Part shown: positions 21,001-32,716 of the stretch, one piece after another
Position numbering within the stretch: position 1 is the stretch's first letter
Layout of the letters: each line of letters opens with the position of its first letter
Assembly: GCA_000708835.1 (NCBI GenBank)
Contig: DF237342.1
Span: 1 to 64,000 of the forward strand
DNA: 64,000 nucleotides
Source of the DNA: Klebsormidium nitens
Taxonomy: Eukaryota > Streptophyta > Klebsormidiophyceae > Klebsormidiales > Klebsormidiaceae
Direction of reading: 5' to 3'
Program-made: the position numbers and the translations under genes
Notes under the pieces: model-generated
What the model was told of the DNA's origin: nothing
Databases searched by the model: none
What the model saw: the letters and a program-made list of their open reading frames with translations, nothing else

Positions 21001-23986
21001 GCAAGGGTTTCAAGGGCCCTGATTGTCACTTTATCTCAGCCCCAAGGGCCATCCCTGGACGTCCGCATTTCCGTCCCTTCAACCTCACAAAGTCGTTCCT
21101 CCTACCTGTTGAAAGATCGAAGAGAAGGGAGAGAAAGATGCAAACCCGTATTCTTCTTTCATCCCGCAGGGTTTCAAGGGCCCCGACCTGCGGAAGGCCG
21201 TCGCTCCTCAGCTCGGGCTCAGCCTTGCGGTCGTCCTCGCGCTGTCGCTCGCCTTTGCTGATGTCAGGTCCGCATCTGCAGGGTGCGTTTCTCGGTGGAG
21301 GGTGTCAGCCGGGGGGGATAAAAGGATCCCCCCTGCGAGCATTGCTGATGCTTTTGCAATCCCTGCCTTGGGAAAGAGTGCTTGCCACGGCTCGGTTCTC
21401 TTTTGCATGGTCGAGGGCCTTTCTACGTGCCTGACGAGCGGGCGCTGATCTTTTGTCTGCTTCCTTTGCTAAGCGTGCTTGTGTATTCGGAAGGGCTGAA
21501 CGAACTAGGAAAGCAAAGGCGGCAGGTCGATTGCTGGCCGCCTGTAAAAAGTGATTCCGCTATGTATACGGAATTCCTGCTGCTTATCTGGACAGCAAAC
21601 TATGTCAATTGTTCGAGTTGGGAACCATTCCCCTCGACAACCAAGTGACTCAAAATTTGTCGTCAAACACTGGTCTTATCACTCCCTGTTTGGGTGAAAC
21701 GAATGCTCGGTTGGTTAAAACAAACTCGTGGTCTTGCTTTCTAGCAGATTGTGTCGTTGTCTGGAAGCAGTTACCCTCTGTTAGGCGTGACTTCAGTTTT
21801 ATCGTACGGATCTTTTGAATGCGTCAGCTGTTCGGACGACTACAATAGCTGGACTTTGCGAGCAGCGAGGACTTCGAGAGCCCGCCCCGAATCGCAGCCT
21901 GCCCTTAAATACGGACTACCTTAGAAACAGTGAAGGCTGGACCCAGTCTTAAGCTCAGTCGTCCGCATCCCACTTCGGTTCTGGTCTAGCCAAACACTAC
22001 GACCATTCCAGAGTACCAAAACTTCTTCCGTCGTCCGAATGGTAGTGTCAAGGCAGTGGAAGAACTGAGCACGATGTTCTACCGGCACTCCTGAACTGCT
22101 TTTTTGTCGGCGCAACTCTTCGGACCTCGCTCTCGTTGAGCCGAACACTACGACCATCTCCGGGTATCAAGGAGCGTCATCAGAAGAGCAGGCAATGGGA
22201 TATCCAGCACCTTGTTCCAGTCCTGCTACTTGAGGTCATTTTTTTGTTCTGCGCAGCTCTCCAGACGACATCGGTCTCGCTCCCGTCGAGCCCAAGATCA
22301 CGACCATTCTCGGGTGGCGCGAAACGGGTTCCGCCCTAAACCCTCAAACCCGCCGGTTCCGAGACCTTGTTCCTTTCCGCCAGACGACGTTGATCTCGCC
22401 CCCGTCGGACCCGAGGAGACGACCTAAATCCAATCTTCTTTTTAAGATAACAAGTCTCTCGTCCCCATTTATCAGGTTCTGGGTACTGGGCACAGTACTG
22501 ACTTATGATTCCTTACCTGTCCTGCGCAGCTCTCCAGACGACATCGACCTCGCTCCCGTCGAGCCCGAGATCACGACCGTGTCGTCGTCCGCGGGGACCG
22601 CTCTCGCGAAGCACCTCAAGTCGATCGGGGCCAAGATGTACGGCGCCTTTTGGTGCTCGCACTGCTTCGAGCAGAAGCAGGTGGGGCTTTGGGGGTCGAG
22701 CGCTGTCCTTTTTCCTCTCCTTAGTGCGTTCTCAGACAGCGGCATCTGCTTCTGAAATGCTTCCTATTATTCGTGTTGCTTCGAGCAGAAATGGATGGGA
22801 TGCGACCGTTCTTGTACTTGTTTGCGTTTGTACGTTAAGTCGCGGTTGGCTGGTCTGAAATCTCTTCGACGGGTCGGGTTCGTTAGCAACGTCGACCTAT
22901 GTGAGATGTTGTCAGTCATTCGACGCTCTATATGCAGCCCTTCGACGTATCGTTCAACGCCCTTAGCTTTTGTCTGTGGTCTCCCGAGATGTACAGCATC
23001 TTAAAGTTTGCAACTGTCAGCAGTTGCATTTGCCACTGAAGAGCTCTTTGTCGGCCGTTCGGGAGTCCGCCTCTCAGCTCTTTTAGGTTGCATGTTTCGC
23101 AATCGTTTAGCCTTCCTCTTGAGGTCCCGCCCTTAGCCAATAGGAAGTCTCTCGTGTCTGATTAGCCTCCCTACGAATCTAGATGCCTAAAACTTGGAGA
23201 AGCTTCGTTTTGACTACTCGCCTGGCCCCCTAGGGGTGGACCCTTTACAGTCAGTTGACGAAGTTTGCAGCCACTTTCGCCAATTCAATCCCCTATTTCA
23301 CCAGAAGCCAAAAGCGATCGAAAGTCTCTAGAATAGTGTTGCAGGTCCGCAGTGATACCTAATTCCTCAGAGGGACGTTCGATCGACCTGTCGATTACGA
23401 AATGCTATACAAAGCTGGATGAATGCCATGCTCTTTCCCGGACAGCTAATGCACGTAATAAAGCGCTGGGTGGAGGCATGGAAAGCGCCAACTTCCATGG
23501 TGTGAAGCGAGTGTTCACGGCTTGTCTGGTGTGCATTTATCTCGGTCGCAGGCATTCGGACAAGAGGCGATGCAGTACGTTGACTATGTTGAGTGCTACC
23601 CCGACGGTTATCGGAGGAACGTAACTTTAGCCAAGCCCTGCGTAGATGCCAAAATCGAAGGGTTTCCGACGTGGGTCATCGACGGAAAGGTGAGGGGCCT
23701 TTGTCTGCCTCGTCATCTACGGTTCAGCCGAGAAGGCCAAAGAAGATTACTAGAAAAGCCTAAGTCCGATGGCAGTTCCTTTTTGCACGGATTGCGCAGC
23801 TTGGATGCCAGCACTTTGTGTGGATGATCTTGCAGTTTGCTGATCTGGTAGTTCAGAAGTGGTAGTCACGGGTAGTCATGAGCTGACCGATTGCCTTGTG
23901 ATCTTGTGCAGCTGATATCTGGGGAGCAGGATTTGAAACAGCTGGCCATCGTATCCAAGTTTGATCCATCGACCATCACCCAATAG
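18064..23986 (+). CDS. LTO1: Thylakoid VKOR-thioredoxin disulfide-forming enzyme LTO1
   Basis: Seven exons: 18064-18433, 19243-19422, 19955-20211, 21170-21282, 22530-22680, 23552-23689 and 23912-23986; 427 residues, frame unbroken. LTO1 makes disulfide bonds in thylakoid-lumen proteins and is needed for photosystem II assembly. Residues 1-110 are a Ser/Ala/Arg transit region. The VKOR domain (about 130-300) has hydrophobic helices, the loop cysteines of VACGLG and GGCSDVL, and the CTYC redox site. The fused thioredoxin-like domain (about 310-427) has CSHC and the second pair in VECYPDG and KPCVDAKIEGFPTW. All eight expected cysteines are present. An ATG at 18055, nine bases upstream in frame, is an alternative start. 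Several introns hold decayed copies of the exon edges, listed separately. Confidence 0.93.
20295..20397 (+). repeat. Two decayed donor-side copies of LTO1 exon 3
   Basis: The exon 3 end and the intron after it (GACTCTTA ... GACTTCGCACTTCAGGTTCT, from 20202) recur at 20295-20330 (GACTCTTA ... TTAACACTTCAGGTTCT) and more weakly at about 20368-20397 (GACTTG ... GATACTTCAGGCTCT). The GT donor is lost in both. Spacing is about 93 and 70 nt. Confidence 0.5.
20988..21022 (+). repeat. Decayed acceptor-side copy of LTO1 exon 4
   Basis: The polypyrimidine tract, splice site and first bases of exon 4 (CTTTCATCCCGCAG then GGTTTCAAGGGCCC at 21170) recur 164 nt upstream as CTTTCATGCCGCAAG then GGTTTCAAGGGCCC. 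The AG is altered to AAG. Similarity stops about 15 nt into the exon. Confidence 0.75.
21950..22428 (+). repeat. Ladder of four decayed acceptor-side copies of LTO1 exon 5
   Basis: The start of exon 5 (GCGCAG then CTCTCCAGACGACATCG at 22530) is repeated in the preceding intron. The copy at 22251-22310 is about 90% alike and keeps GCGCAG; one at 22376-22428 has lost the acceptor. Weaker copies lie at about 22105-22165 (GCGCAACTCTTCGG ... CTCGCTCTCGTTGAGCC) and 21955-22015. Steps are about 150, 120, 150 and 150 nt. Confidence 0.8.
22774..22800 (+). repeat. Decayed donor-side copy of LTO1 exon 5
   Basis: The last bases of exon 5 and its donor (CTGCTTCGAGCAGAAGCAG then GTGGGG, ending 22680) recur about 115 nt downstream as GTTGCTTCGAGCAGAAATG then GATGGG. 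The GT donor is gone. Confidence 0.6.
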
Positions 23987-25626
23987 ACTGGCTGAGCACG
24001 TTGAACGTTGTGTCCACCATTCGGGAGCTACCTATCCAGCGAGTTGCAAGTAACTCCGCTTATTTGGCCACATATGTCAACAGCTTATTGTTTGTTGTTC
24101 CTTCTTTTTTGCCGAAGAACACAGGCCAGAGGGCATAGATGGGGTCCGTACTTGTGCAAAATACAGTACGCTGTGCTGCAATATGCGACGCGATAGTCAG
24201 ACTTCCATGATTGGGCTCCTTGCTGTGCGCGTTGTGCATATGGTGGCACCCTCACGAAGCAGCTCTGGGTGTGGTTAATCAATTCATGGGCCTTTTAGTA
24301 TAGCTCACTATGCGGGCGCTGTTTAAGACTACTGCAAAAGTTCGCAGTATGACATAAGGATACACGTCTGATGTCGTAATTTATGATTGGATGGTATACC
24401 CGCAACAAGATATTCATGTGCATGCCCTTTGCTTTGAGGAGAATTGGTGGATTTTTTGGACTCTTGTCTGCATGATTGATTAGAGATTCTATAGGATCTG
24501 TGAATCAGAGAGGATCACATGGCACCCATGTCTCGATCATGCACAAAGTCACTTATGTATAGTATGTGAGTTGACAGTCTCGATATCATGCACTCCAATT
24601 TCAGTTTTCCGGCCAGCTTTCAGTCGCTAGTCTCTGGTTGCACAAAGCGAGAAGATGAGGCCCATGACCAGGCTCGTCAAATTCCATGTCCCATTGATCG
24701 TCTGTCCGACTCTTGCCTACCTAGCGCAGTATAATCTACATAAGGTACACACTACAGTGGCAGCACCAGCGCTCTGATGTTCCACACAACACGCAACTCT
24801 TCTGAGCAAATTGCGAAGAGCTTGACCCATGGACACGGTAAGACCTAATGCAAGGCAGTAGTTTGGTGTGGTAATCAACATTGCACTGCCTACTGCTGTA
24901 GACAGATGATCAGTATTTTCTGGTCACTGTCTATGTCTGGTCACTGATCTGCACCCAACTTGGTTGAACCGACCCAGAATCCCTGGACAATCAAAGGTCC
25001 TCCAGGCCTGCAAAGTTGTAGCACAAATGTCAGGAGACCTGCTCCACCTATTCAGATTATGCAACAAAAGTCCTAACAAGCAAGTCCTAAGAAGTCTCAC
25101 AAGAAAGCACTGTCTCCGTGACACCAAACTTGCGGATGGGCGAAGCAGCCAAACAAATACCTCACATTTAGATTCAATTGTGCCACTCCCTCAAAACGAG
25201 ACATACACTCTGAATCTCCTGCATATACCACCCAGAAGCTGACAAACTCTTGAACCAGCCGCATACATTCTATAGGGCATCCTGAATGCATCATCTGCCA
25301 ACTGCGAGTTCACCCGATCAGCAGACTTTCCAATGAGGCTTACCTTCAAACGGTCTGTTCGCACCCTCTCTTGCTCTCCAGTTTTGCAGGGCGGCCCCAA
25401 GTAGCACCTTTGATCCACTCATCGGTGCCCTCAAATGCATCAAGACTTTCCTGTGTGTGGAGCTGATTGATGTTTTCCCCTCATATAGCAAACCACTGCC
25501 TGTGGTATGTGCTTTCAAGAAGAAGCCAAACATTCTCACTGTTGTTCCAAAATCAATGAAAGTCTGGAAGAGTCCCTAAGAACAAGAGGAAACTGGAGCT
25601 CCCCAGGCATGGCCCCTGGCAGTATC
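23987..25626. other. Intergenic, no gene seen
   Basis: Moderately AT-rich sequence after LTO1 with only short chance frames. No domain-like translation on either strand. Confidence 0.5.
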
Positions 25627-25827
25627 CTACGCTCTTTCCTCTGCTTCTTGATGACCTCGCGCCAGCAAGCTTCGGTACACCTCTCTGGCCCTCTCTTCGC
25701 CCAAGACGATGCGGCTCGCATGCTCGTTCTCCAGGTTCACAAACCGGAAGCCGACTTTCAGGTAGCAAACCATGAAGGCTGCCAGGAAGAAGATGCCTAC
25801 AATCAGGAGCACCAACCATAACTCCAT
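25627..25827 (-). CDS. Small single-pass membrane protein candidate
   Basis: A complete ATG-to-stop frame of 66 residues. Residues 3-24 form one strongly hydrophobic helix (LWLVLLIVGIFFLAAFMVCYL), followed by a charged tail with an amphipathic helix (EERAREVYRSLLARG). This is the usual shape of a signal-anchored microprotein. I do not recognise the family. It may be a single-exon gene or one exon of a longer gene: the surrounding minus-strand DNA (25200-26150) has no other convincing exon. The long hydrophobic run next to a polar tail makes chance less likely, but there is no homology evidence here. Confidence 0.4.
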   Translation of the reverse strand: MELWLVLLIVGIFFLAAFMVCYLKVGFRFVNLENEHASRIVLGEERAREVYRSLLARGHQEAEERA

Positions 25828-27898
25828 GCCGCAAAGGCAACCGCTTGCAAGGGCGACTTCTGCCGGTATTCACTTCTCATAAGCCCGTACCCATCAATGA
25901 CAAAGACATGGGGCTGATCACTTTGCTGGCTGGACGGAATCCTGTTCCAAGCTTCCAACTTCAAGGTTGATCCTGAGCCCTCGGCCACTTTGCTGCTCGA
26001 TTGGTGTGAATGGGACCGCTGGCCAGAATTATTTCGCCATCGGCCGTCAAGAGTTGTACTGCTCTGCATCGGACGGTTAAATAGGACGTACAATGCACAG
26101 CGCTTAGGCTTCCAAGATTCTGACACCATTGCTGTTCCCAACAATGCCACATGATGCCATCTTGGCTATTGGCATTGCCAGTATTGGCTTGAACTTGGAT
26201 GAAGCAGGCACGTGCGCTTCAGTACTAGGTATACGAGACTGCCATTAAATGCTTGATTGAAGTGTTGTCCTTTCCCTTCGTATTCATGCAAGCATGAAGA
26301 CTCACATCCTACTGCAGTGCATTTGTTTGGAAGCGGAACACTAGCTAATTCCGCTCGACAAGCGCACATGTGACCAGATTTGATTCGTTGAAATGATCAT
26401 GTTCACCCTGCAAATAATAACGGATGTGGCGCACGAGATTCAAAAACAACATGGTCTGAACATGGCGTCGAATAGAGCTTGGGTCTGGAGCAAAACCTGA
26501 CGTGCAAACTTGGACAGCAACATCCAAGCCAGGTTTTTGCAGCAAAATGAAGGGACACAAAATGCTTTCATGTAGACATAGAGCTGAAAATTCCCCCTGA
26601 TCATAAACCTATGCACAAGAAGGGTTATAAAGAGAAATTAAGCGGAATCAGAGTGTTTTATGAGCTGAGGTTGAACTATGACGTGGATATGATGTTGGGC
26701 TTGAACTTCTGAATCGATTGTAACACCGTCCACCGCAACAATCTCCGATCTATATGCTAGTAGGTGAAAGTTTCGAGATCTCGATGCACGACTTCTCGTT
26801 GGTCGTTCAAGTGATCTTCTCTTTCCTACTGCACGTGAGTTGACACATCTGGAAACATACTGAGTCGCTTGTTTCAACCTTTGTGTCAGGCTGCGACCTG
26901 CAGACAAGCAAGGCGACAAGAAGTCAGCTTTGCTTCAGAACAGAAGCGAGCAGCATAGATCGCTTTGGGGCACAGATCGACCGTGAATTTTGCGTGGCCG
27001 TTCCTAACGTGGAGCTGAGAACATTGACCTTTACTAATTACTAGACATACTAAATGATACATGATTGGCAAGAAATTTGGCCTTCCAAAGAAAAGAAGAC
27101 CGAAAGGGAAGAAATAGCGGCGCTCCTTTGCTAGGTACTATTCTCGTCGTTGCTTTGAAAGCACCACTGATGATGGAGACCGCTTTTCTCGCATTTTTTC
27201 GCGATTTCGGAGAGTAAACGTAGGGGCTTCGTGAGACTCAAGCACAGGCTATCTCTTTTGACCAAAATAAACTGTTTCGTCTATTCTCTCACAGCATCAC
27301 TTTCTGTCACACACCCTCCACCTCTATCAAAAGCAATAATGGCGCAGCACCTTACCTGACGACAGCAGCCGCTTAGCACCTCACGGCATGACGACGACAG
27401 CAGCTGGTGTTACCACGCTGTCTCTTCCGGCCAAACGGCTAGTGAGACGCAGTCAAACAATCAGCCGTCGTTCGAAGCGTCCAATCGGTCCGAAAGGACC
27501 AAAGAGAGCCGCCTAATGGGTACTGAGGCTCTACCGATTTTCGGACGCCTTCGGAGGCTGAGCAATGACCGGTGAATCGCAGCCAATTCAACTGCGGCTA
27601 TTCAGACGCTACGAAGCTCAACTGAAGCCGTGCAGCCGGGCGCTTGTTGCACAATCTAAACTGTGGCGCACTCAAAAGCCTTATACAAACTGCCGCTTTG
27701 GCTGCCGCAGAGAGCCTCCATTTCCAGGACATTGCGGACACGGGGGTTCCTTTTGGCGCACGTTTGAAAAACCCCCTTCGGACTTCGTCACCCTTCCAAA
27801 GCTCGAGCAATAGGAGCTCCAAGGGTTGGTGGACGCAACTTTGGAAGCGTAGCTGGTTTTGGACGCTACGGCCTTCCGGAGGATTGACGGCGCACGCC
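25828..27898. other. Intergenic, no supported gene
   Basis: Short frames only. A 93-residue minus-strand frame at 26638-26919 is Arg/Ser-rich with no motif and was not called. From about 27400 the GC content rises and the word CGGACG becomes frequent, leading into the tandem repeat at the end of the methyltransferase gene. Confidence 0.45.
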
Positions 27899-28028
27899 TT
27901 TCGGACGCTGCTGAAGGAGCGGACGCTCAGTGCTCTGACGCTTTCGGACGCCGCTGAAACAGCGGACAATCAGTGCGGCGGCGCTTTTGGACGCCGCTGA
28001 CTTTGCGGACGCCTAGCTCGGCTGTAGC
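27899..28028. repeat. Three 43-nt tandem units over the stop codon of the FtsJ gene
   Basis: Units start at 27899, 27942 and about 27985. Each begins TTTCGGACG (TTTTGGACG in the third), continues with C(C/T)GCTGA and contains GCGGAC. The third unit includes the stop codon of the FtsJ-like gene (28015-28013 on the minus strand), so the array extends the coding-end sequence into the 3' flank. Confidence 0.65.
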
Positions 28029-31000
28029 CGTTGTTTGGCGATGAGGTAGATCTCGCGGGAGGCGGCCCGGGTCGCCTGCGGGCGCAGCCACGCCACGCGG
28101 TGGAAGAGCGGCTTGCATCGCTCGCCGAAGTCTGGCAGGTGCGGACGTACGGAGGTTAGACATTAGAGCGAAGCCCGGTATTCGGAGAATGAGAAGTCAA
28201 AAGTCAGTCGAATGAACGAGACTTGTCTCGAAAGGGCGCAGCCGACGCACGCGCTGGAAGAGCGGCTGCACCGCTCGCCAAAGTCTGAAATGTGCGGACG
28301 TACTGTTGTTAGTAACTAGAGCAAACGTCCGGGTTCGGCGGGAAAGAAAATACAGAAGATTAAACGAACCCGGCTCACGAGCCGGAAGAGCGGCTTGCAC
28401 AGCTCGCCAAAAGCTGGCAACTCTGGATGGAGGAATGTTAGTAACTAGAGCGAACGTTCGTGTTTGATGATTGAGGAAGTCAGAAAGCCAGGCGGACGAA
28501 CGAAAGGGGAACGTTACGGGCGCAGCTAGGCCACGTGCCAAAAAGAACTTTTTGCACCGCTCGCCGCTTTTCTGCATGGGCGGACGACCGGATACTAGAG
28601 GGAACAGACGTCGGAAGTCAGCGTGAGGACATTAGGACGACGTGAAAGCAACAGAAGCTTCTGCACATATCAGACAGAGATTAAAATTGAAAACGTCTTA
28701 AACTTTAGGACCCTTCTGCCCACAAAAGTGAGGACTGTCTCTACAAATTATCCAGCGGAGAAACGATCAGGAGCACTTGCAACGCCCGCGGATTTCTGGC
28801 AGGTACGGACGTACAGATCGTAGCAACGAGAACGGTCGTCCGGAGTCGGCCATCGAGGAAGTCAAAACGCCAAGTAAGAGAACCAAAGCAAGGGCAAGAA
28901 CGATTAGCTCTTTCTTCCGCCAGCCGAGCCGTTCGAACCGGTCGATGATGAAAATATGTGCAATCTGAAATTCAAATTCAAAAATCCGGGTCAGCCGACT
29001 CCAGTTAAGCTGACAAGATTGTAAGGGACGGGCTAGTACGCGCGGACAAACCCCTTATACCTCCACATCACCAGGAAAAACTGGTTTAAGTCCTGGCTTG
29101 CATCACGATTGAAGCCAAGCCACCAATCTGAGCTGGCCAAGCAGGAGCCTTTTCACGAGCTTCCAGGTATGCTCGACAGGTATTGCAAGGCTTTAACAAA
29201 GAACGGTAGTGAACAATCGGAAGGACTGAGACGAGACTTCCACCGGATATGTTTGTGAGAAGTTCCAAGACTTCCGAGGTACTGATTGGGCCCGACGAGA
29301 GGCCCTGTAAACGACGCACCTTTCGTCCCCTCGCCTTCCAGCAGCTTTACAACAAAGTGGCCCCCCGGCAGGAGGAGGCCTCCGTCCTCATACTTTCCTT
29401 TCGGACCTCCCTTTCCGTCTCCGTTTCCGTTTCCGGATGCACCGGCGCCCTCGTTCGGACGTCCGTGTTGGCAGCCGGCAGCACCCGCGCCCTCTTTCGG
29501 ACGTCCGGCTTCCTCGTCCGAACGGCCAAAATCTCGTTCCGGAGGCCCGGATTCGACGTCGAAAGCACTAAAGCCCACTTCCGGACGTCCGAATCCGTCG
29601 TCCGCTTCACCCAAGTCTAGGCTGAAGTTGGCCCGTCCAAGGGCCAGCTGGGCGGCGCGCTCCCCGAGCTCGAGCGAGCACCGAACGTCCGAGAAGCCGT
29701 TTCCGGACGTGGCTGGGCACATGTCCGACAAAACCGTCGTAAAGCCCTGTGGAGGTTGAAAGAGGTTTGTTTGCTGACGTCACGGGTATATCTTGACCGT
29801 CGAGATTAAAAAGGGTTCCAAGAGCCGTCCCAACCGGTGGCGGACATGGCAGAACCGTCCAAAGAAACCGACCTGTAGATTACAGTAGTTGCTTGTCTCT
29901 GATGTCAAAGAAAGACGTATCTTGAACTTCAATTTTTCTAATAAATGGAAGCGTCTGAACGCTCGGCCAAAGGTGCAGAAGGGCACGAGTCAGGAAGAGC
30001 CGGCATGAAGCCCTGCTGAAGCTGGAAGTAGGACACAAGTGCTCGTCCATTCTGGGTTAGTGAAATGGCCTCCCTAACCGGGAGGCAGTTTCGGGGGTAC
30101 TAAGTCTGGGTCGGGGAGTCAAATACGCGGTTGGTCGTGGAATTGAGGACTGGCTACGTCAAGAATGGACGTTGGTAGATGGATGGTTGGTGAAAGTCCC
30201 CAATCATGCGCCGGTTTATTGAGTCTGTTTTGGGTTTGTTAAACCCAATTACAATTGAGAGCCTCGGAGTAGACTGAGTAGTATGGCACAATGGCAATCG
30301 TCAACGGTGTAGATTGACCGGAAGATAAATCGACGGTTCTCGGTCCTCGAACTCAAAGGCAAGGGATGCCACGTTGGCAGGCTGTGAGGGTTTAGCCAAT
30401 GGGATCACAAGTAAAATAGCTTTACCGCGGACTTTTGACATGCCAATATAGGGAGGCAACAACTCCCATTGAAATGGACTACCTCAATTGCAAAACCCAG
30501 CCTCGTCTAAAAGCATCGTGCAACCCTGTCAAATGTGCCTGAAGCATCGATACACTCACCACTCTGCGGATCAAAGCGGTAGGGGTTTAACAGAAACACC
30601 GCCTTTCTTGCCTTGTCTTTCCTATCCAATGGCTGGAGATGCTCTTTCAAAGACTGCATCTGCGGCCTATTTCTCAAGCAACGAGTGAATGTCCAACAGT
30701 GGCGAAGAGAAAAAGAACCGCAGACAGGTCAAGGAAAGGCGAATAAGATACACCACACACGAACGAAGAAAGGGGCGAAAGCAGGCAAGGAAACGCGACG
30801 AGAACTTGACGAAGGCAGAACAACGCACATCGTAGAACAGATGGTGCAGAATCACAGCATACTGAGATGAGGCGGAGTACGGCCGATGTCGACTCACATT
30901 CTTCACTCGCGGACTGATGTCCCGCAGGTGCCAAGGTTGAATGTCGAACGCATCCCCGTGCAAGAACCGGACGCGCTTGTCGCAGTAGGGGCCTGGGATC

Positions 31001-32571
31001 CTCATTTGCTGCAATTGGCAAGTGCGTGAGTATATGAGTGACAAGGTGCAAAAGCATGTAGAGTTGGCCTAGAGGCAAAGGTCCTGGTCGTTCCTTAACC
31101 CCTTGACCCTGACCTTGTACCGACCAGAGTTTAGTAGACTTAGTGTTGCAAAGGAAATTTTGCAAAGAGACGGAAGCCAACAAACAAAGTATCTGATGAA
31201 GATGAGTGTTCTGATCGAAGTCTAGACCCGCACCTGTGACCACCTCTGGTTGGGGCGGAAAAACCATGTACAAAAACGACGAAATGCTAAGAAGATGGGC
31301 GAAGTGACGACAGTACGACGAGCAGATGATCCTCAGTCCTACTACTCTCGTCATATCCTACAATCTGTAAGAGGAGCGACAGCTCTTCTATTCTTTAGCA
31401 GTTTCTTCCAGGTGACTAGAAGTTTTCAGCCGCCGGACACCTTGGAAGGGTGTACTTTTGTGGCCGAGCTATTGAATCTCAGAAACATCTTGCCAGCATC
31501 GCAGTAAAGCATCAAAACAAGTCATGGAAACATCACCACCGTACCTGGATGTCGACCCCTACAACAAGGCCTCCATTGCGGATGTTGCCCAGCAACTTGC
31601 ACGCTACCTGCAATCGCAATCCAATCACCAATCTTTAAAAACTAACAAATCATCAAATCACATGGTTGAAACCCATTGAAACTTGCAAGGATAGAACAAG
31701 GTATGGGGCGAAAGGGACTGGGGCTTGCTTTGGCCTGTGCGCTGAGCTGACGAGTGCTATGAGCAGTACTGAGCTTCTTCACACCGAAGAGATCCTGCTG
31801 CTTTGGCAGTGCAACACCATCACTTTTTGGATCTTTAGGGGGGTAGGATTTTTACCTGCAGCCAGGCCCCTGGAGCGCACCCCAGATCGAGCACCTTGGC
31901 GCCCTTATGTTTGATGACATGGTGCTTGTCCTGAATCTCCAGCAGCTGTCGGAAGAGATTTAAAACATTCTGACTTTCCAAGAGAGATGACAATCTTCCG
32001 TATTGGTGATTTGGTCAATGACTCATTTCCCAGGGCAGTGCAAGGTGCGAGTAAATATATTGGCTTTGAAAGCACCATTGAGATATGCCACGCCACCAAG
32101 GCGGCATCTATCGTAAGCAGACAGACCCTGTGATTCTTGCTGGCATTAAGACTACAAGTCCTATTCTTTTTGATCGACAAAATATTGGCAGCACAACAGG
32201 TGAAGTTCTGAAAATTCGGTGCGAGGTGCCAGATTTTCTGCCACCAAAAAGCTGCTCTTTAAAAAATAGCTTGTGAAACTTGGGGACATGGCATCACCCA
32301 CCACCAGTTGCAAAGCAAGCACGGGGCCACTCCTGGATCAGACTGCAATACTCCCCTCCTGCCAACGGGCTGAACTCAAATGCAAATCCTGCTTTTGGAA
32401 GTACAATAATCCTCAGTCACGCACATCAAAGGGTGGTGTTGCGGCAAAAGAACAGGCCGATTCCAAATCATTCTTGCAAGAGCGACAAACCTTGAATGCT
32501 GAACGCGCCACGTACTTCAATCGCTTGGCTTGCTGGAAGTAATGATCCTGTGCTTTGAAGAGGTTTGACAT
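28013..32571 (-). CDS. FtsJ/RrmJ-type rRNA 2'-O-ribose methyltransferase
   Basis: Six exons: 32571-32491, 31945-31856, 31607-31545, 31008-30898, 29746-29320 and 28131-28013; 296 residues, phases all consistent. The enzyme transfers a methyl group from S-adenosylmethionine to a ribose of large-subunit rRNA. The family's catalytic K-D-K-E set is visible: Lys27 (ARSAFK), Asp123 (VLSDM), Lys249 (HFVVKLLEGEG) and Glu284 (ASREIYL). The SAM-binding site is VLDLGCAPGAW (45-55) with VVGVDIQ after it. The E. coli enzyme has about 40 residues between the second and third catalytic residues; here there are about 125. The extra part is a Gly/Arg/Glu-rich insert with RPNEGAGA-type repeats in exon 5. No clear transit peptide is seen from ATG 32571, so an upstream exon carrying one is possible. 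It is divergent from the patatin-like gene. Four decayed copies of the last exon precede it. Confidence 0.92.
28222..28810 (-). repeat. Ladder of four decayed acceptor-side copies of the last FtsJ exon
   Basis: Minus-strand reading. The exon start (CCAG then ACTTCGGCGAGCGATG at 28131) recurs around 28287 (TTTCAG then ACTTTGGCGAGCGGTG, with a 1-nt deletion later), 28417 (CCAGCTTTTGGCGAGCTG), 28575 (GCAGAAAAGCGGCGAGCG) and 28798 (CCAGAAATCCGCGGGCG). Steps are about 152, 130, 158 and 223 nt. Flanking intron words such as GTAACTAGAGCGAACG are repeated too. The nearest copy is the best preserved and the farthest the worst. Confidence 0.85.
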
Positions 32572-32716
32572 GACCGCTTCGGAAGTTGGGAGTGAGAGGT
32601 GGACAGAAACGAAAGCGCCTCTAGGTTTCTTCTGAAGAAGGCAGAACACGGCAATGCCAATTACTTGAATTACTTGAATTAGAATTTGCAGGCGATGGGC
32701 ATTGCTACCATTTCTG

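Noticed and set aside
23825-23855. A further acceptor copy before LTO1 exon 7
   Set aside because: GATCTTGCAG...CTGATCTGG resembles the real edge at 23912, but the match is too short and gapped to claim.
26638-26919. 93-residue Arg/Ser-rich minus-strand frame
   Set aside because: No motif, no codon bias like neighbouring exons, no supporting exon nearby.
29286-29759. 157-residue plus-strand frame over FtsJ exon 5
   Set aside because: Mirror of the Gly/Arg-rich insert; the minus strand carries the catalytic Asp and Lys motifs of the methyltransferase.
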